DNA of 22,923 nt from Blepharisma japonicum (GCA_949751835.1 CATKHK010000187.1:1-22923); one strand, 5' to 3'; counted from the stretch's first letter, positions 1 through 10,348 are shown. Numbers and translations are program-made. Notes: generated by a model from the letters alone, not told the origin.

Positions 1-281
1 AATTATTTAAATTTACAAAATATATAATCAGTGAAATAAGAAAAGGATCAATCAAACTTTTTGATGTAATTCTTTGCAAAGATGTATCATTAATTAAAAA
101 ACTCTTAATTTGTTCCATTCCAGATAACGCCGATCAAGATAGCTGCTTAATGCTACTATTAGAGCTATCTATATATTTAGACCATCAATCTTATTTCAAC
201 TTTAAAGAATCAGAGTCTGCATGAGATCAAAACTTCTTAGATATTAATCTGAGATCTACACATTCTCATAATATATTATAA
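1..281 (+). CDS. 3' end of an unidentified gene (5' end outside the window)
   Basis: A reading frame is open from base 3 to a TAA at 279-281, about 92 codons, with one in-frame TGA (222) read as Trp. The peptide is leucine- and isoleucine-rich. It includes the string LIKKLLICSIPDN and a serine/glutamate patch around KESESAW, and ends in HSHNIL. Open length, absence of TAA/TAG and ordinary composition suggest real coding sequence rather than a chance frame. I do not recognise the family. ICSIPDN recalls the ICPxPDN motif of the Kelch-like genes downstream, but the surrounding residues do not fit that family. It may be helical, but no domain can be assigned. Confidence 0.4.
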
Positions 282-474
282 TATGCTTTCTCAACTTATT
301 ATTATTTGTTGCTATTAATCTATTTTCTACAAGTGAGCTTTTTTTCCAATAGGTATGACAGTGCAAAAGCACCATTGACCTTTTTACCCCCTTTTTTTCG
401 CTATGATGGACTATTTTATTGCAAAAAAAGTTCCCAAACATTTACTGATCTTTTGACGGTGAAAATTCTAGGGT
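282..474. other. Intergenic, no gene seen
   Basis: This stretch separates the partial gene at the left edge from the 5'-truncated Kelch gene. It holds homopolymer runs (a CCCCC-T7 tract near 387-398, an A7 run near 423-429) and no convincing coding sequence on either strand. One plus-strand frame stays open from 353 into the Kelch gene, but it has no ATG and no likeness to the N-terminal third of the Kelch family. Confidence 0.5.
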
Positions 475-497
475 AAAAAAGTTCACTGAACTTTTTT
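475..497. repeat. Near-perfect palindrome at the break of the first Kelch gene
   Basis: The arm AAAAAAGTTCA (475-485) is followed by a single C and by its exact reverse complement (487-497). The palindrome sits at the point where recognisable Kelch-family coding sequence begins. A related AAAAAAAGTTC string occurs about 50 bp upstream near 423-433. Function unknown. It could be a junction left by a deletion or insertion, or a hairpin. Confidence 0.6.
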
Positions 498-499
498 CA

Positions 500-1051
500 A
501 CTCAACCCTTAAATAATGGTTTTCCATGCTATCAATCTGGAGGAGTGTTTTATGATGGAAATGTCTATGTCTTCGGCGGGAGAAATCAAGATTTAAAACC
601 AACTGAATGGGCTTCAAAATATTGCTTAAATGAAAAGAAATGATATAAAATTGCGAATTTTCCAGCACGCGGAACATATTGTTCATGCATCGAATATATG
701 GGATTTATATTAATAGGAGGTCGGTATAGTGCAGATAAAATATTTGCTTATAATAAAGACGCTGATACTTATTCAGAAACTTTGTCAGACTTGCTGGATT
801 GCAAAATCTTATTTAAGAATGATAACTATGCTTATCTAATAAATCTTGGTGGAAATATTTATGAAAGTGATTATAATAAGCCGTTTGATTGAAAATCTAT
901 TATGAAATGCGTGTTGAGAAGAGAGGATTTCGATTTTTCAGAATTTCAAATGGTTTTTGATAATTATTTTTATTTTGTTCTTCACGATATGGATAGAATC
1001 ATATATTATAGATTTGATTTAGCTCAGAAAAGGTTTGAAGATTTATCTTAA
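500..1051 (+). pseudogene. Kelch-repeat protein, 5'-truncated copy
   Basis: Reading with TGA as Trp, the frame runs to a TAA at 1049-1051 and gives roughly the C-terminal 180 residues of the local Kelch family. A Kelch blade with GGVFYDGNVYVFGG is followed by KWYKI, then CSCIEYMGFILIGG, then the family signature YAYLIN-GGNIYESD ending PFDW, and a C-terminal YYRFDL. In-frame TGA codons at 641 and 890 fall on conserved Trp positions. The two intact-start neighbours have about 107 residues before the first GG; the matching DNA is absent here and no in-frame ATG precedes the blade. It is either a 5'-deleted pseudogene or a gene using an unidentified start. Kelch blades form beta-propellers that bind other proteins; the partner is unknown. 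Confidence 0.6.
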
Positions 1052-1224
1052 ATATTAAAATTATTGTAAATATTTATAAAAATGTTTTTAATTTCGAAGA
1101 TGAAAATTCTAGCAAACTTTATTAATATTAATTAATTCTCGATGTTATGATGTATAATAGAAGGAGTTTATTTCGACTTTTAAATCTCTATGCCTAGTCT
1201 TAAAATTGATAAATTTTAAATAAA

Positions 1225-2094
1225 ATGAAAGCCATGTTGGATCAAAAATTCTACAACAATGGAGACTCCTGCAAGCTTGATTTTCTATGCTCGCTAACAA
1301 ACTCTACAAGAAATGAGCTGACAGTATTTTCGCTTAAAAATTTTTCACAAAAAAAATCTATTTTAAATCTCCCAGTATTTATTGACGAAAATATTTGCAT
1401 TTGCCCGATTCCAGATAATAAAGTGTTTTGCTATGGAAACTTGTGCTGAAATAAAGCCAATTCTCACATTCCTACAGTATCTGGGCTAACTTTTATTATA
1501 AATCCAGATTTAAGTACAGAAATTTTAGAAGAAGGAATTAAATGTTATGGATCTGGAGGTGTTTTTTATAACGAGAATGTCTATGTTTTTGGAGGATATA
1601 ATGAAACAGGAGAAATTGAAAAAATAGCTTCAAAATATAATTTTCAGGACAAAAATTGAAAAATAATTGCAAATCTCCCAATTCGTTCCTCGTTTTGTTC
1701 CTGTATAGAATATATGGAATTTATTTTAGTAGGAGGTGCGAGTAGATCGAATAAAATATTTGCTTATGACATAGCTTCTAATTCTTACTCAGAATTTTTA
1801 TCAGAAATTGAAGGAACAAAAATTTTGTGCAAAAACAATGGGCATGCTTATATTATTAATCCAGGTGGATTAATTTATGAAAGCGAAAGCTGCAACCCTT
1901 TTGAATGAAAATCTGTTAACAAATGCGAATGAAGTAGAGATTTCTGTGATTTAATCGGCTTTCAAATGGTTTTTGAAAATTATTTTTATTTTATCGAATA
2001 CGAATATGGACTGTGCAATTATTATAGGTTTGATTTAATCCGCAAGCGTATGGATTTTGGCACTTTAAATAATGGACCAAGATTACATTATTAA
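1225..2094 (+). CDS. Kelch-repeat protein, intact (289 aa)
   Basis: It begins with MKAMLDQKFYNNGDSCKLDF and stops at TAA 2092-2094. Four in-frame TGA codons (1447, 1657, 1906, 1930) are read as Trp. Kelch-type blades are visible: ICPIPDNKVFCYG, GGVFYNENVYVFGG around residues 111-124 followed by NWKII, ILVGG near 170, then AYIINPGGLIYESES and PFEW, and a terminal YYRFDL. No signal peptide or membrane segment is seen, so it is probably cytoplasmic. The start is supported by the paralogue at 2391, which begins MKAKLAQKLYDNG. A beta-propeller scaffold or adaptor role is expected from the fold; substrate and pathway cannot be inferred. It is the best preserved member of this three-gene tandem array. 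Confidence 0.85.
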
Positions 2095-2189
2095 AAATCC
2101 ATCACCTAATATAATTTAATTTTATTAGTTTTAAAATCTCTCCACCTTGAAAATTCCTAAAGAATGTAGAGTTAAAAATATTTGTAAAC

Positions 2190-2290
2190 TAGCCAGTTTT
2201 CAAATTATTTTGGAGACTTTCTAATTTTATTGAATATAAGTTTGGGTTCTTGACTGTTATAAATTTGATTTAGTAAGAAACAATTTTTAT
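2190..2290 (+). pseudogene. Relic of a Kelch-like C-terminus
   Basis: The DNA here follows the last ~30 codons of the preceding Kelch gene (its segment FQMVFENYFYFIEYEYGL to YYRFDL), with small indels and a stop in place of a conserved codon. It has no recognisable upstream part. It appears to be the remnant of a former array member lying between the second and third Kelch genes. Confidence 0.5.
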
Positions 2291-2390
2291 AGAGGCTTTG
2301 TGCAATGGATTAGTATTGAGCTATTAAAACCATCAGATAATTTTGTTTACCATAAAATATTTCCATAATAATAGTAAAATTTATTTTGCA

Positions 2391-3224
2391 ATGAAAGCTA
2401 AACTTGCTCAAAAATTATATGATAATGGAGATATCAGCAAGCTAAATTTTTTATACTTGCCAGATGAACCAAATGATATGACCAAAATTTCACTTATTGA
2501 CTTTTCACCCAAAAAAATAATAAATCTCCCATTGGATCTTAATGAAATGATTTGTATGTGCCCACTTCCAAATGATAAAGTCTTTTGCTATGGAAGTTTG
2601 AGATGGAAAGAAGCCCACAAACATCTGATTCCTATATTAGGTGGCAATACTTTTATTATTAACCCTGATTTTAGCATAGAAACCTTAACTAAAGGTGCTC
2701 CATGCTATGGATCTGGAGGCGTTTATTATGATGGAAATGTATATGTGTTTGGTGGGCATAATGATAATGGGAAAACTAAAAATACAGCATCAAGATATGA
2801 TTTAAATGAAGATAAATGAAAAATGATCTTAAATTTCCCAGTCAGCTCAGCATTTTGTTCCTGTATAGAATTTATGAGATTTATATTAATAGGAGGCTTC
2901 AGTTTGTCAAGTTATGTATTTGCTTATGATATATTTGAAAATTCTTACTCAATGTTTTTATCTGGTTTAAATAGAACAAAAATTTTGTGTAAGCATAATG
3001 GATATGCTTATTTAATCAATCCTTGTGGAAATATTTATGAAAGCGATTATAAAAATCCATTTGTTTGAAAATCTGTAAATGGATATGAATGAGATAGAGA
3101 ATTCTATGATTTAATAGGTTTTCAAATGGTTTTTAATGATTTTTTTATTTTGTCGAATTTGGAGGGTTATGTACTTATTATAGGTTTGATTTGACTAGTA
3201 AAAAAATGGTCAATGATAATTTAA
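2391..3224 (+). CDS. Kelch-repeat protein with frameshifted C-terminal tail (277 aa as read)
   Basis: The start MKAKLAQKLYDNG matches the start of the gene at 1225. The protein has MCPLPNDKVFCYG, GGVYYDGNVYVFGG at about residues 109-122, then DKWKMI, CSCIEFMRFILIGG, a YAYLINPCGNIYESD signature and PFVW. TGA codons at 2817, 3066 and 3090 are read as Trp. After FQMVFNDFF a run of seven T (3140-3146) is one base short of the family frame. As written the frame ends at TAA 3222-3224 with an unrelated tail. One extra T would instead give the conserved YFVEF and YYRFDL ending, closing at TAA 3230-3232. This is either a recent frameshift or a homopolymer sequencing error. Probably a cytoplasmic beta-propeller protein. 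Confidence 0.8.
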
Positions 3225-3232
3225 ATGAATAA

Positions 3233-3819
3233 TTAGTGTAAACTTTTTAGAAAGATTTATTCGTTTCTTGCAGTTAATTTTACTTAGAGCTAAGCTAATA
3301 TTATAAGCAATAACCTTTCTTAATATGAATTTCTTAATAAATATTAAAATATGAATTTTTTGACTTTTTAGCAAAACAAAGTAATTTAATTACTCGACCC
3401 CTGTGCCAACCTGCATAGGCCGATTATAGATGATTTTTATAAAAAAATATATTTATTTTAAGATAATTCTATTATAATCATAGATTTTATCTTAAAATTA
3501 CTATGACCAAACTTTGAAACTCATTTTGATAATTCTCATTTCTCTAATGAAATCCTAAAATTAGCTATATATAAGCATATCTGCTGAAAATTAACCATTT
3601 TCTGATTAAAAATGTTTTGATAATATACTAGGAAATTCTCCACAAATTTTATTTTATTTCTAATCGTCCATAAGCTTGCAATTATTAACTGGCCTAAAAA
3701 TGGAATAACTTTAAATTCTCATATAAATAAAAAATCTAATCAAGCTTTATCTAAACCAATATCTTCTCAATAAAATTCTTTATCCTAACTAGATATTGTT
3801 TCATTTTCTTATAAAAATA
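3233..3819. other. Intergenic region upstream of the receptor gene
   Basis: About 590 bp of AT-rich DNA without a gene. It contains one small island of higher GC near 3398-3425 and a long imperfect palindrome at 3455-3498. The 5' region of the receptor gene must lie at its right end, but no promoter motif can be pointed to. Confidence 0.5.
3455..3498. repeat. Inverted repeat with 18-19-bp arms
   Basis: The left arm ATTTTAAGATAATTCTAT (3455-3472) pairs with the right arm at 3480-3498 around a 7-nt loop, with one bulge and one mismatch. The stem is almost entirely A/T. It lies in the middle of the intergenic region upstream of the receptor gene. It could be a hairpin, a mini-transposon core or a chance AT palindrome. 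Confidence 0.45.
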
Positions 3820-6800
3820 ATGAGAACCAAAGCGCTAATGCTCATTTTTGTGAGTTTAAATTTCTTACTATGCCAAGCTCACGACTTCATTTTTATATAC
3901 GAATCGAACGAATCCTCAGAATCAAAATTATATGGAAATATCTTTTACGAGCATTACAAATCAAGAATATTTTTTTTACGCGGAAACGAAATTCAACTAC
4001 TTTTCCAAGAGCTTATACTATTAGGCCATGACATCATGCTTTTTGACTTGACAGAAAATTCAGCTACACATTACGAAATCTCAAAATTTGCTTGAGAAAA
4101 TCAAATTTTGCATTTTATCACTGAAGATTTATCAGGCTACTATTATGATTGGACATTTGGCTTAAAAATTGCCAGAAAATCATATGGAAAGTCCATAAAT
4201 TCTATATTAGAATATTATAATTGAAAGAATGGGACAGTTTTTGTAAGTTTTGATAATAGGGTGTTTATGGAAGAAGTCGAGCTGGACAAAACAACGTATT
4301 TAATAATAGAGGATAATACAAATATGGAAAATTTAATAAATAGCATTGTATTTCCTTTAGGATCAAAATATTATTATATTTTCACGGGCGAAAATATAGG
4401 AATCAAGATTGTCGAATTATTAGATTCGAAAAATCTTTTAGGAAATGATAGCATGATATTTTTAGATGAATCCTCTGGAAAGCAAGTAAAATACAAAGGT
4501 TCTTTAGTATTATATGAAACTAAGCTCGATAGTGATATAAACTGCACCGTTCTTGAATTAATTTTTAACTTTTTAAATCGAACAATTGAAAAACTCGACA
4601 CATTTGATGACAATATTGAATCAAAAGAATACCTTCAAAACATTTGCTATAAAAATTATTGCACCGATACATTAAAACTTATAAATTTAGTAGATTCGAG
4701 AAATCAAGTTGGGTATGTGAAAAACGAGAATTATTATCCAGTATCAAGCATAACATACCCTGGAGGACTATTAACACCTCCTATAAATAAGAAAAAAGTC
4801 ATTGAGTTTAGTGTTAATAGTGGAACTTATAATTTAGATGAAAATCCCGCTAGAGACAACGGCGAGTACAACCGTGGGACTTTTATAGCAGTCGACGAAA
4901 TTAACGCCAGTCATGAAATTCTTAAAAATTTTTATCTTCAAGTAAACCCATTTGACTGTGGAGTCGACGTTTTTGATGAAAACTATTCTTTATCTTGTTA
5001 TGGATCACAGCTAAATAGGTTAGGAGTATCATTCATCCCTCCTTACGTGTCTGACACAACTGCAAAGCTAGTAAAAGACACTTTCGTTGATTTAAACATC
5101 ACAATTCCTGTAATTTCTGCTGCAGCTTCAGATGACACATTATCATCAATTACAGATTTTCCAAAATTTGCTAGAGTTTGCATATCAAATCATGATCTAG
5201 CAGTTCGGGCTGCTGGAGTTTTAAAGGTGTTAGGGTGGGAGAAATGCGCAATTTTGTATCAAAATGATACATTTGGCAATAATTGGTATAGTAGCTTTGT
5301 GGCTGGGGCAAAGCTACAAAACCTAAAAATTATGAACGATAAGCATTTAAGGTCATTACCTGCAGGCTACGATAGCCTTGAGACTTACAAATACGTCTTA
5401 GAAGAAGTAATTACTTCAAATGCCAGACTAATAGTATTAGTATTAGAAGCTCATCTAAGTATTGAAGTAATCACTATGTTCTATTCTATGGGAATGCGCA
5501 AAGGCGATCTTCTCTTTTATTTTGCTATGGACGACGTTATGACCAGCCTTTATTCTACTCATTATAGCAATTTCACAATAAGGATCGAACTGGGGGTTCC
5601 TGCAGTTAGAATGCATCAAGAAGAATACATAGGCACAACCGGAGACTGAGTGGAAGAAAAAATAATAAGCTTGTATGGCGGAAAACCTCGGCTCAGCAAT
5701 TATTTAGCCTGCAATTTTTATGATGCAGTGACTCTTATAGCTCAAGCTTTAGACTGGATGGTAAATAATGGCTTAAACTATAAAGACCCAGACGCGCTTA
5801 TGAAAATCATAAGATTTGTGTCATTTATAGGGTGCTCAGGATCTGTAAAAATCAATGAAGGGACTAATGATAGACTTACCCATTCGATGGTTTTCCAAAG
5901 CTCAATGATTGATACTGATACAGGGAATATCACAATTTATGACTCAATTATATATTCACCTTGAAGTGCTAATATGATAACTACTGTTAAGCCACTTTTG
6001 TATGCTGATAATACAACTGTGAAGCCATCTGATGAAAGAGTAGTTATAGGGAATTGCCCATTCCCAAGCTCTAAGGTAAGAACTTTTGTGAAAGGAAGAA
6101 TTTTAGTATTTATCCTGTGCTTTTTTATTGCGTTTGTAACAGCAATTTTAACTTTTATTATATGAAAAAAATGATGGCATATTAAGATTGAAATGCTGAC
6201 TACAAAAAAAGAAATTTCTTATGAGGATTTTATTGTTGGAATCACAATTTTGATAGAGTTTTTTCAAATTATTTCGATGGGGCCTGATGTAAAAGCAATC
6301 AGTTCTCTAGTGGGGCATATTGGGGATGGGTTTTCTTTGAATTTAGATAGTATTTATCATATGAAAGGTAATATTTTTTGGGTCTTAATTATTTGTACAT
6401 ATGGCTTAACTCTTTTATGGCTAATCCTCTGTGGCGTTGTACTTCTTCAACTTGATGTGGTCTTGCCTAAGTGGCCTCTCTTTAAGCTGCTTGTCCAATT
6501 TTCTGAAAGTATGATGCCAATCCTAGGAAATTTATTATTTATCCCTATAATTTCTATTTTATTAGACGTCTTTGTATGTGACGAATCCATTGGTGAAAAT
6601 TTCTCTGACAGTTTTCTATGAAAAGATTGTACACAATTTTGCTGAAATGGAATGCATATTACATTTGCAGTCTTATCAGGAGTTGCTATATTGATATATC
6701 ATCCTTTAGCTGTATTTTGTAGACCACTGTGGCAAGAGCTTCAGCCAATGCTTCATGTAAAAACGTCGCCTTTGCATTTAATGGTAAAAACCGTGTTTGA

Positions 6801-7359
6801 AATATGACTTATTGTTTTTAACAAAACAATTAAAAGGGCAAGCTCAAGTATTCATGGGCTTTTATTTATAGGACTGATTGCAATATATATAATTTTTATT
6901 TATATCCATAAGCCTTATAATTATCATAGGTTCAGCTTATGGCTTGGAATAAGCTTGGTTGGAGTTATGTGAATTTCAGGCTTATCGACCGTTAATTTGC
7001 TTTTGGATAATATTTCTTATTTTATTTGGACACCTCTATTATTTTCTGGATGAACATGTTTAATCGCCTTTGGATATATCTTACAAAAGAAATTTCCTTG
7101 CATGCTGACAAAAAGACCATCAAAAGATACTAAATTATTGTTTAAATTTGCGTTTACTTTTGGGAAAGCCTCAAATTTAATTGCTAAATCTGATCTGTTT
7201 CCACATAAAAAGAAGGAGCAAGAAGACGCTAAAGTTTACCCAGAGCCTGAAGATGAAGAAATAATAGCTAGTATTTCAGCCAATCCAAACACTTTGAATG
7301 TTCCAAATCCAAATATTTTAAATGTTCCAAAGGATAGGATAAATAAATTTAATCCATAA
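3820..7359 (+). CDS. Receptor-like multi-pass membrane protein with tandem ANF/PBP1-type ligand-binding domains (1179 aa)
   Basis: One frame runs from ATG 3820 to TAA 7357-7359, with about eleven in-frame TGA codons read as Trp. Residues 1-20 (MRTKALMLIFVSLNFLLCQA) are a signal peptide. Residues ~21-320 look like a degenerate type-1 periplasmic-binding-protein fold, with KYYYIFTGENIGIKIVELLD and a MIFLDE strand. Residues ~325-715 are a clearer ANF-receptor-type domain, containing GTFIAVDEINASHEI, the ISAAASDDTLS strand, LGWEKCAILYQNDTFG and YDAVTLIAQALDWM. Hydrophobic segments follow near 759-781, 802-824, 852-877, 886-917, 947-967, 1011-1030, 1041-1060 and 1066-1087, so seven to nine membrane passes. 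The cytoplasmic tail is charged and repeats NPN-x-LNVP twice. Related ciliate receptors exist, but ligand and effector are unknown. It resembles family C GPCRs in layout, though the membrane half lacks motifs I can assign to 7tm_3. Confidence 0.85.
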
Positions 7360-7448
7360 ATAAATATAAATAACTTATTGTAAATTTTCTCAATATTTTT
7401 GCCCTAAATTTATTCATTAAATTGATCTCTATCAGCTAAATATGAAAA

Positions 7449-8329
7449 ATGAGTGTGCTTCTTAAAAAGATTGAAGGAGAAGCTCAAATGGAAAGCAAAA
7501 GTTTGTTTCTTTTCCAAGGATTTGATATGTCCCAATATATAAAAACTAATCTAGAAACTTTTGTTTCTTCAAAGTATCAGTATAAAGTATCAGAAAAATT
7601 TAAATCTCCACCCTGCATATGTTCTCTTCCTAATGATGAGCTGTTTTGCTATGGATTTCAATTGGGTGCTTTTGGATTTTCTGGGTCAGCACTTATACTA
7701 AACTCATATAATAGAATAAAGAACTTACCTCCTGGAATTCCTTGTATTGAAGCAACAGCAATTTATTATAAAAATGCAGCTTATATATTCGGAGGAAGTC
7801 GCCATGGATTTGATTTATGTCCTTTTCCTTTAAACAGAGCCAGAAAGTTTGATTTTTTGCTAAATAAATGAATTAATTTAGCAAATTTACCTGAGCCTTC
7901 TCTTTTTTTGTTTTGTACAGAATTTTTTGGTGAAATTTTGATTGCAGAGTATGAAATAAATAAAATTTATTCTTAGCCATTTTATAGTAAAAAATCTTGC
8001 TCAATTGTGGGATTTATGATATTTTTTCAAATATTTATAGCGAAATACCTTTGGAACTAGCTGAGCAATCAGCTAAAATATTATTTAGATATGAAGATAG
8101 GGCTTATTTAATTGACAGTAAAAGAATGATAAATGAAAGTGGAATAAAAGATGCTTTCACATGAGAAAATATAGGCCAAATTAATCGAATTGCTGGGTTT
8201 AAAATATATCATTGAGTTTATTATAGTGGATCCATTTATTTTGGGATTGGGAAATCGGTTTATAAATTTTTTATGAATAAAAAGGCTGCAGAAATTGAAA
8301 GAGTAATAACTAAATGCAATTTTAGATAA
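7449..8329 (+). CDS. Kelch-like protein interrupted by a 47-bp insertion (277 aa if the insertion is absent)
   Basis: The 5' part starts MSVLLKKIEGEAQ and contains ICSLPNDELFCYG, AIYYKNAAYIFGG and NKWINLANLP, then stops at an in-frame TAG (7974). The 3' part is in another frame. It carries SEIPLELAEQSAKILF, RAYLIDSKRMINESG, FTWENIG and VYKFF, and ends at TAA 8327-8329. Both parts match the local Kelch family in order. Leaving out the 47 nt between two ATTTAT copies joins the frames across NKIY and DIFSNIYSE, the exact equivalent of NKIFAYDIASNSYSE in the gene at 1225. The resulting length, 277 aa, is typical for the family. The break may be an unexcised germline-type element or a disabling insertion. 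TGA codons on conserved Trp positions include those in NKWIN and FTWEN. Confidence 0.7.
7965..8017 (+). mobile_element. 47-bp insertion flanked by ATTTAT direct repeats (candidate IES-like element)
   Basis: ATTTAT occurs at 7965-7970 and 8012-8017, and each copy contains a TA dinucleotide. The 47 nt between equivalent points contain in-frame stops, lack any 15-16-nt GT..AG intron, and break the gene. Excision between the repeats restores the reading frame and the family motif. TA-bounded short elements are the known form of internal eliminated sequences in several ciliates, including Blepharisma. No clear terminal inverted repeat is visible. Confidence 0.5.
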
Positions 8330-8411
8330 TAATGCTTATGAAGTCCATGAATCTATTGAGCTTTTATAATTTAATTAAAATCTTATTTTTAAATTAATTA
8401 TGTTCGAGTTC
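8330..8411. other. Short intergenic spacer
   Basis: AT-rich spacer after the Kelch-like gene. No feature was recognised. Confidence 0.5.
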
Positions 8412-8815
8412 TTAGTATTTTTCATTATTTTTCATAAGATGAAAAACACCAATGGAACGTTTACTAATATATATTTCAAAGATACGTTTCAAATCACAAT
8501 CTAGGCCAATTTCACTACGCACTTGCCACTCTTCAAGAAATAAGCTCAGAGAAACTTTAAGAGAACGTTTCTTAAGAAGATCACTTTTGGCAAGTGTCAT
8601 ACGAATGGCATCCTAATGCTTCTGAGAATATAACAATATCAAAATTCCGAGGAAAAGTCACACTATCAAAAGGCACCGATCAAAAGTTATGCACCTACGC
8701 AAAATTAAAATCGCATAAAGAAACATAATTCTTTATTAAATTGCCTAATAATTATTTAAAATCGCTCATAATCCCAGACAGATTTCAAAGTTTAGAAATT
8801 TCTGAGTCACAATCC
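8412..8815 (-). pseudogene. Possible decayed gene of unknown family
   Basis: On the minus strand a 62-codon frame (8412-8600) has protein-like composition, including SLFLEEWQVRSEIGLDCDL and KRSIGVFHLMKNNEKY. Directly upstream in another frame is VPFDSVTFPRNFDIVIFSE, preceded by two isolated TAG/TAA stops in an otherwise open frame. This looks like one former coding sequence broken by a frameshift and two stops. The family is not recognised, and chance open frames cannot be excluded. Confidence 0.25.
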
Positions 8816-8888
8816 ATATAATCATATTGAATAAAATTTTTGTATTATTTTAGCAACAATAATATATTTTTGTAGAGTCAAACTAAAA

Positions 8889-10316
8889 ATGGAGTTTATA
8901 TCAACTAGTGACTATATTGTGCAAGAGATCCTCTATAAAGCAGGCTCAATAGAACTCTTCACAGCAGTTTTAGCATCAGGCCAAGAATTTTTTGTAAAGA
9001 AGGTAAAATTTCTGTCGCCTGAGGGATTTAATGCGATAATTAGAGAAGGGAAAGCAATGGCTGCTCTTGAGCATCCAAATTTTGTAAAATTCTATGGTAT
9101 TTCGCAAGAAGAATCAGAACTTAATGATAGATTTATCCTTTTATTTATGGAATACCCCTCTCGAGGAGATTTGTCGAAAGAAATAAAAAGGAGAATAACT
9201 GACAATGAGTATTGGGCTGAACAGGAACTATGAGATTGCTTTAAATCGCTCATCAAAGCTTATTCGTTTTTGCAAAGACAAAGAATAGCCCATAGAAATA
9301 TAAAACCCCAAAATATTTTTGTGGGAGATGATGGAACTTTAAAAGTAGGTAATTTTGGATGTTTTTTGCAAAGTGAAGATCAGGAAAGGACAATACTATC
9401 AGATCATACGATTACAGGGACACCATTATACTTGAGCCCTAAATTAAGAGAAGCATATAAGAATTTAAAATCAGGAATAAGTGATAATAGAGCATACCAT
9501 GATCCTTTTAAATCTGATGTTTATTCACTGGGATTGACATTTCTTTATATGGCAAGCTTGAAAGATTTAACTGACTTGACGGATTTAAATACGCTAAATT
9601 ACAAAAAAGCACAAAGAATTAATGAGTTAAGATATTCTCAAAGTATAAAAGACTTTTTAAGCTATATGCTTGAAAATGATGAGGCAAAAAGGCCTAGTTT
9701 TATAAAACTTGAAGAAATTTTAACAAATTCCATTGAAGGAAATATGCAAGTTCAGCCAAAATTTAATGCATGTAAAATAAAAGCAACTCAAATATCAGAT
9801 TTTTGCATGCTGCAAGGTTTCTACTCAATTAAAGTAAATATTAAAGCTTCATATATAAATCCATACTTTTCATACATTTTACAGGTCATCAGAAATGATG
9901 CAAATAGTTACTATGTATGGGCTCTTATAACATTTGCGAAATCTATGAACTGTAATATCAGAATTGGCACTCTTACCTATAAATGTTATATTTGTAGAAC
10001 TGGAAACATTAATTTTTTGTATATGTGCAATTGTGGAGCTAAATATTTTATTCATCAAGAGTGCTGAAATAGTGGATTTAATTGTCCTTATTGCTACCAG
10101 TCTTGTGCATTATATAATGAAAGCACCAGCCCGCAGCAAGATCAAATAGAAGAAATGAAAGAAAATAGCGATATTAAAATTAAAATAAAACCCCGTAAAT
10201 GCTTTCAATGCAAAAAACAAAAAAATGGATTTACTTATCATCAAGGCCATCGAATTTGTGAAGATTGCTCAAAATATAATGAATCTTACCTATGGAATAG
10301 TTGCATTTTAATTTAA
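8889..10316 (+). CDS. Pseudokinase with C-terminal RING-like and second zinc finger (475 aa)
   Basis: The protein-kinase fold covers residues ~10-280. It has a degenerate glycine loop (LYKAGSIELFTAV), the beta-3 lysine in FVKKVKF (K37), the helix-C glutamate in REGKAMAALEHPN (E53), the hinge LLFMEYPSRGDL and GTPLYLSP in the activation segment. The catalytic HRD is HRN (135-137) and DFG is NFG (155-157), so both catalytic aspartates are missing; phosphotransfer is unlikely. Near residue 366 a CxxC..CxC..HxxC..CxxC array (YKCYIC to CPYC) resembles a RING finger. A second Cys/His cluster follows (KCFQCKK to CEDCSKYN). TGA at 9231 and 10065 is read as Trp. The next gene is a tandem duplicate 32 nt downstream. 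A scaffold or ubiquitin-ligase-like role is inferred. Confidence 0.85.
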
Positions 10317-10348
10317 TTCATTAAATATTTATAGACTTGAAACTAAAA

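Noticed and set aside
256-686. Two minus-strand frames of 61 and 67 codons (256-441, 483-686)
   Set aside because: The second overlaps real Kelch coding sequence on the plus strand. The first is low-quality sequence in a gap, with no family likeness.
3391-3430. GC-richer patch as an RNA gene
   Set aside because: Short, and no stem-loop or known RNA motif could be drawn from it.
4374-4613. 79-codon minus-strand frame
   Set aside because: Antisense shadow of the receptor gene, which is a single long frame here.
7984-8040. GT..AG intron (7987-8040) as the explanation for the broken Kelch-like gene
   Set aside because: At 54 nt it is far longer than the 16-nt intron found in the kinase gene, and an in-frame TAG at 7974 would remain before it. 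The direct-repeat excision explains frame and motif better.
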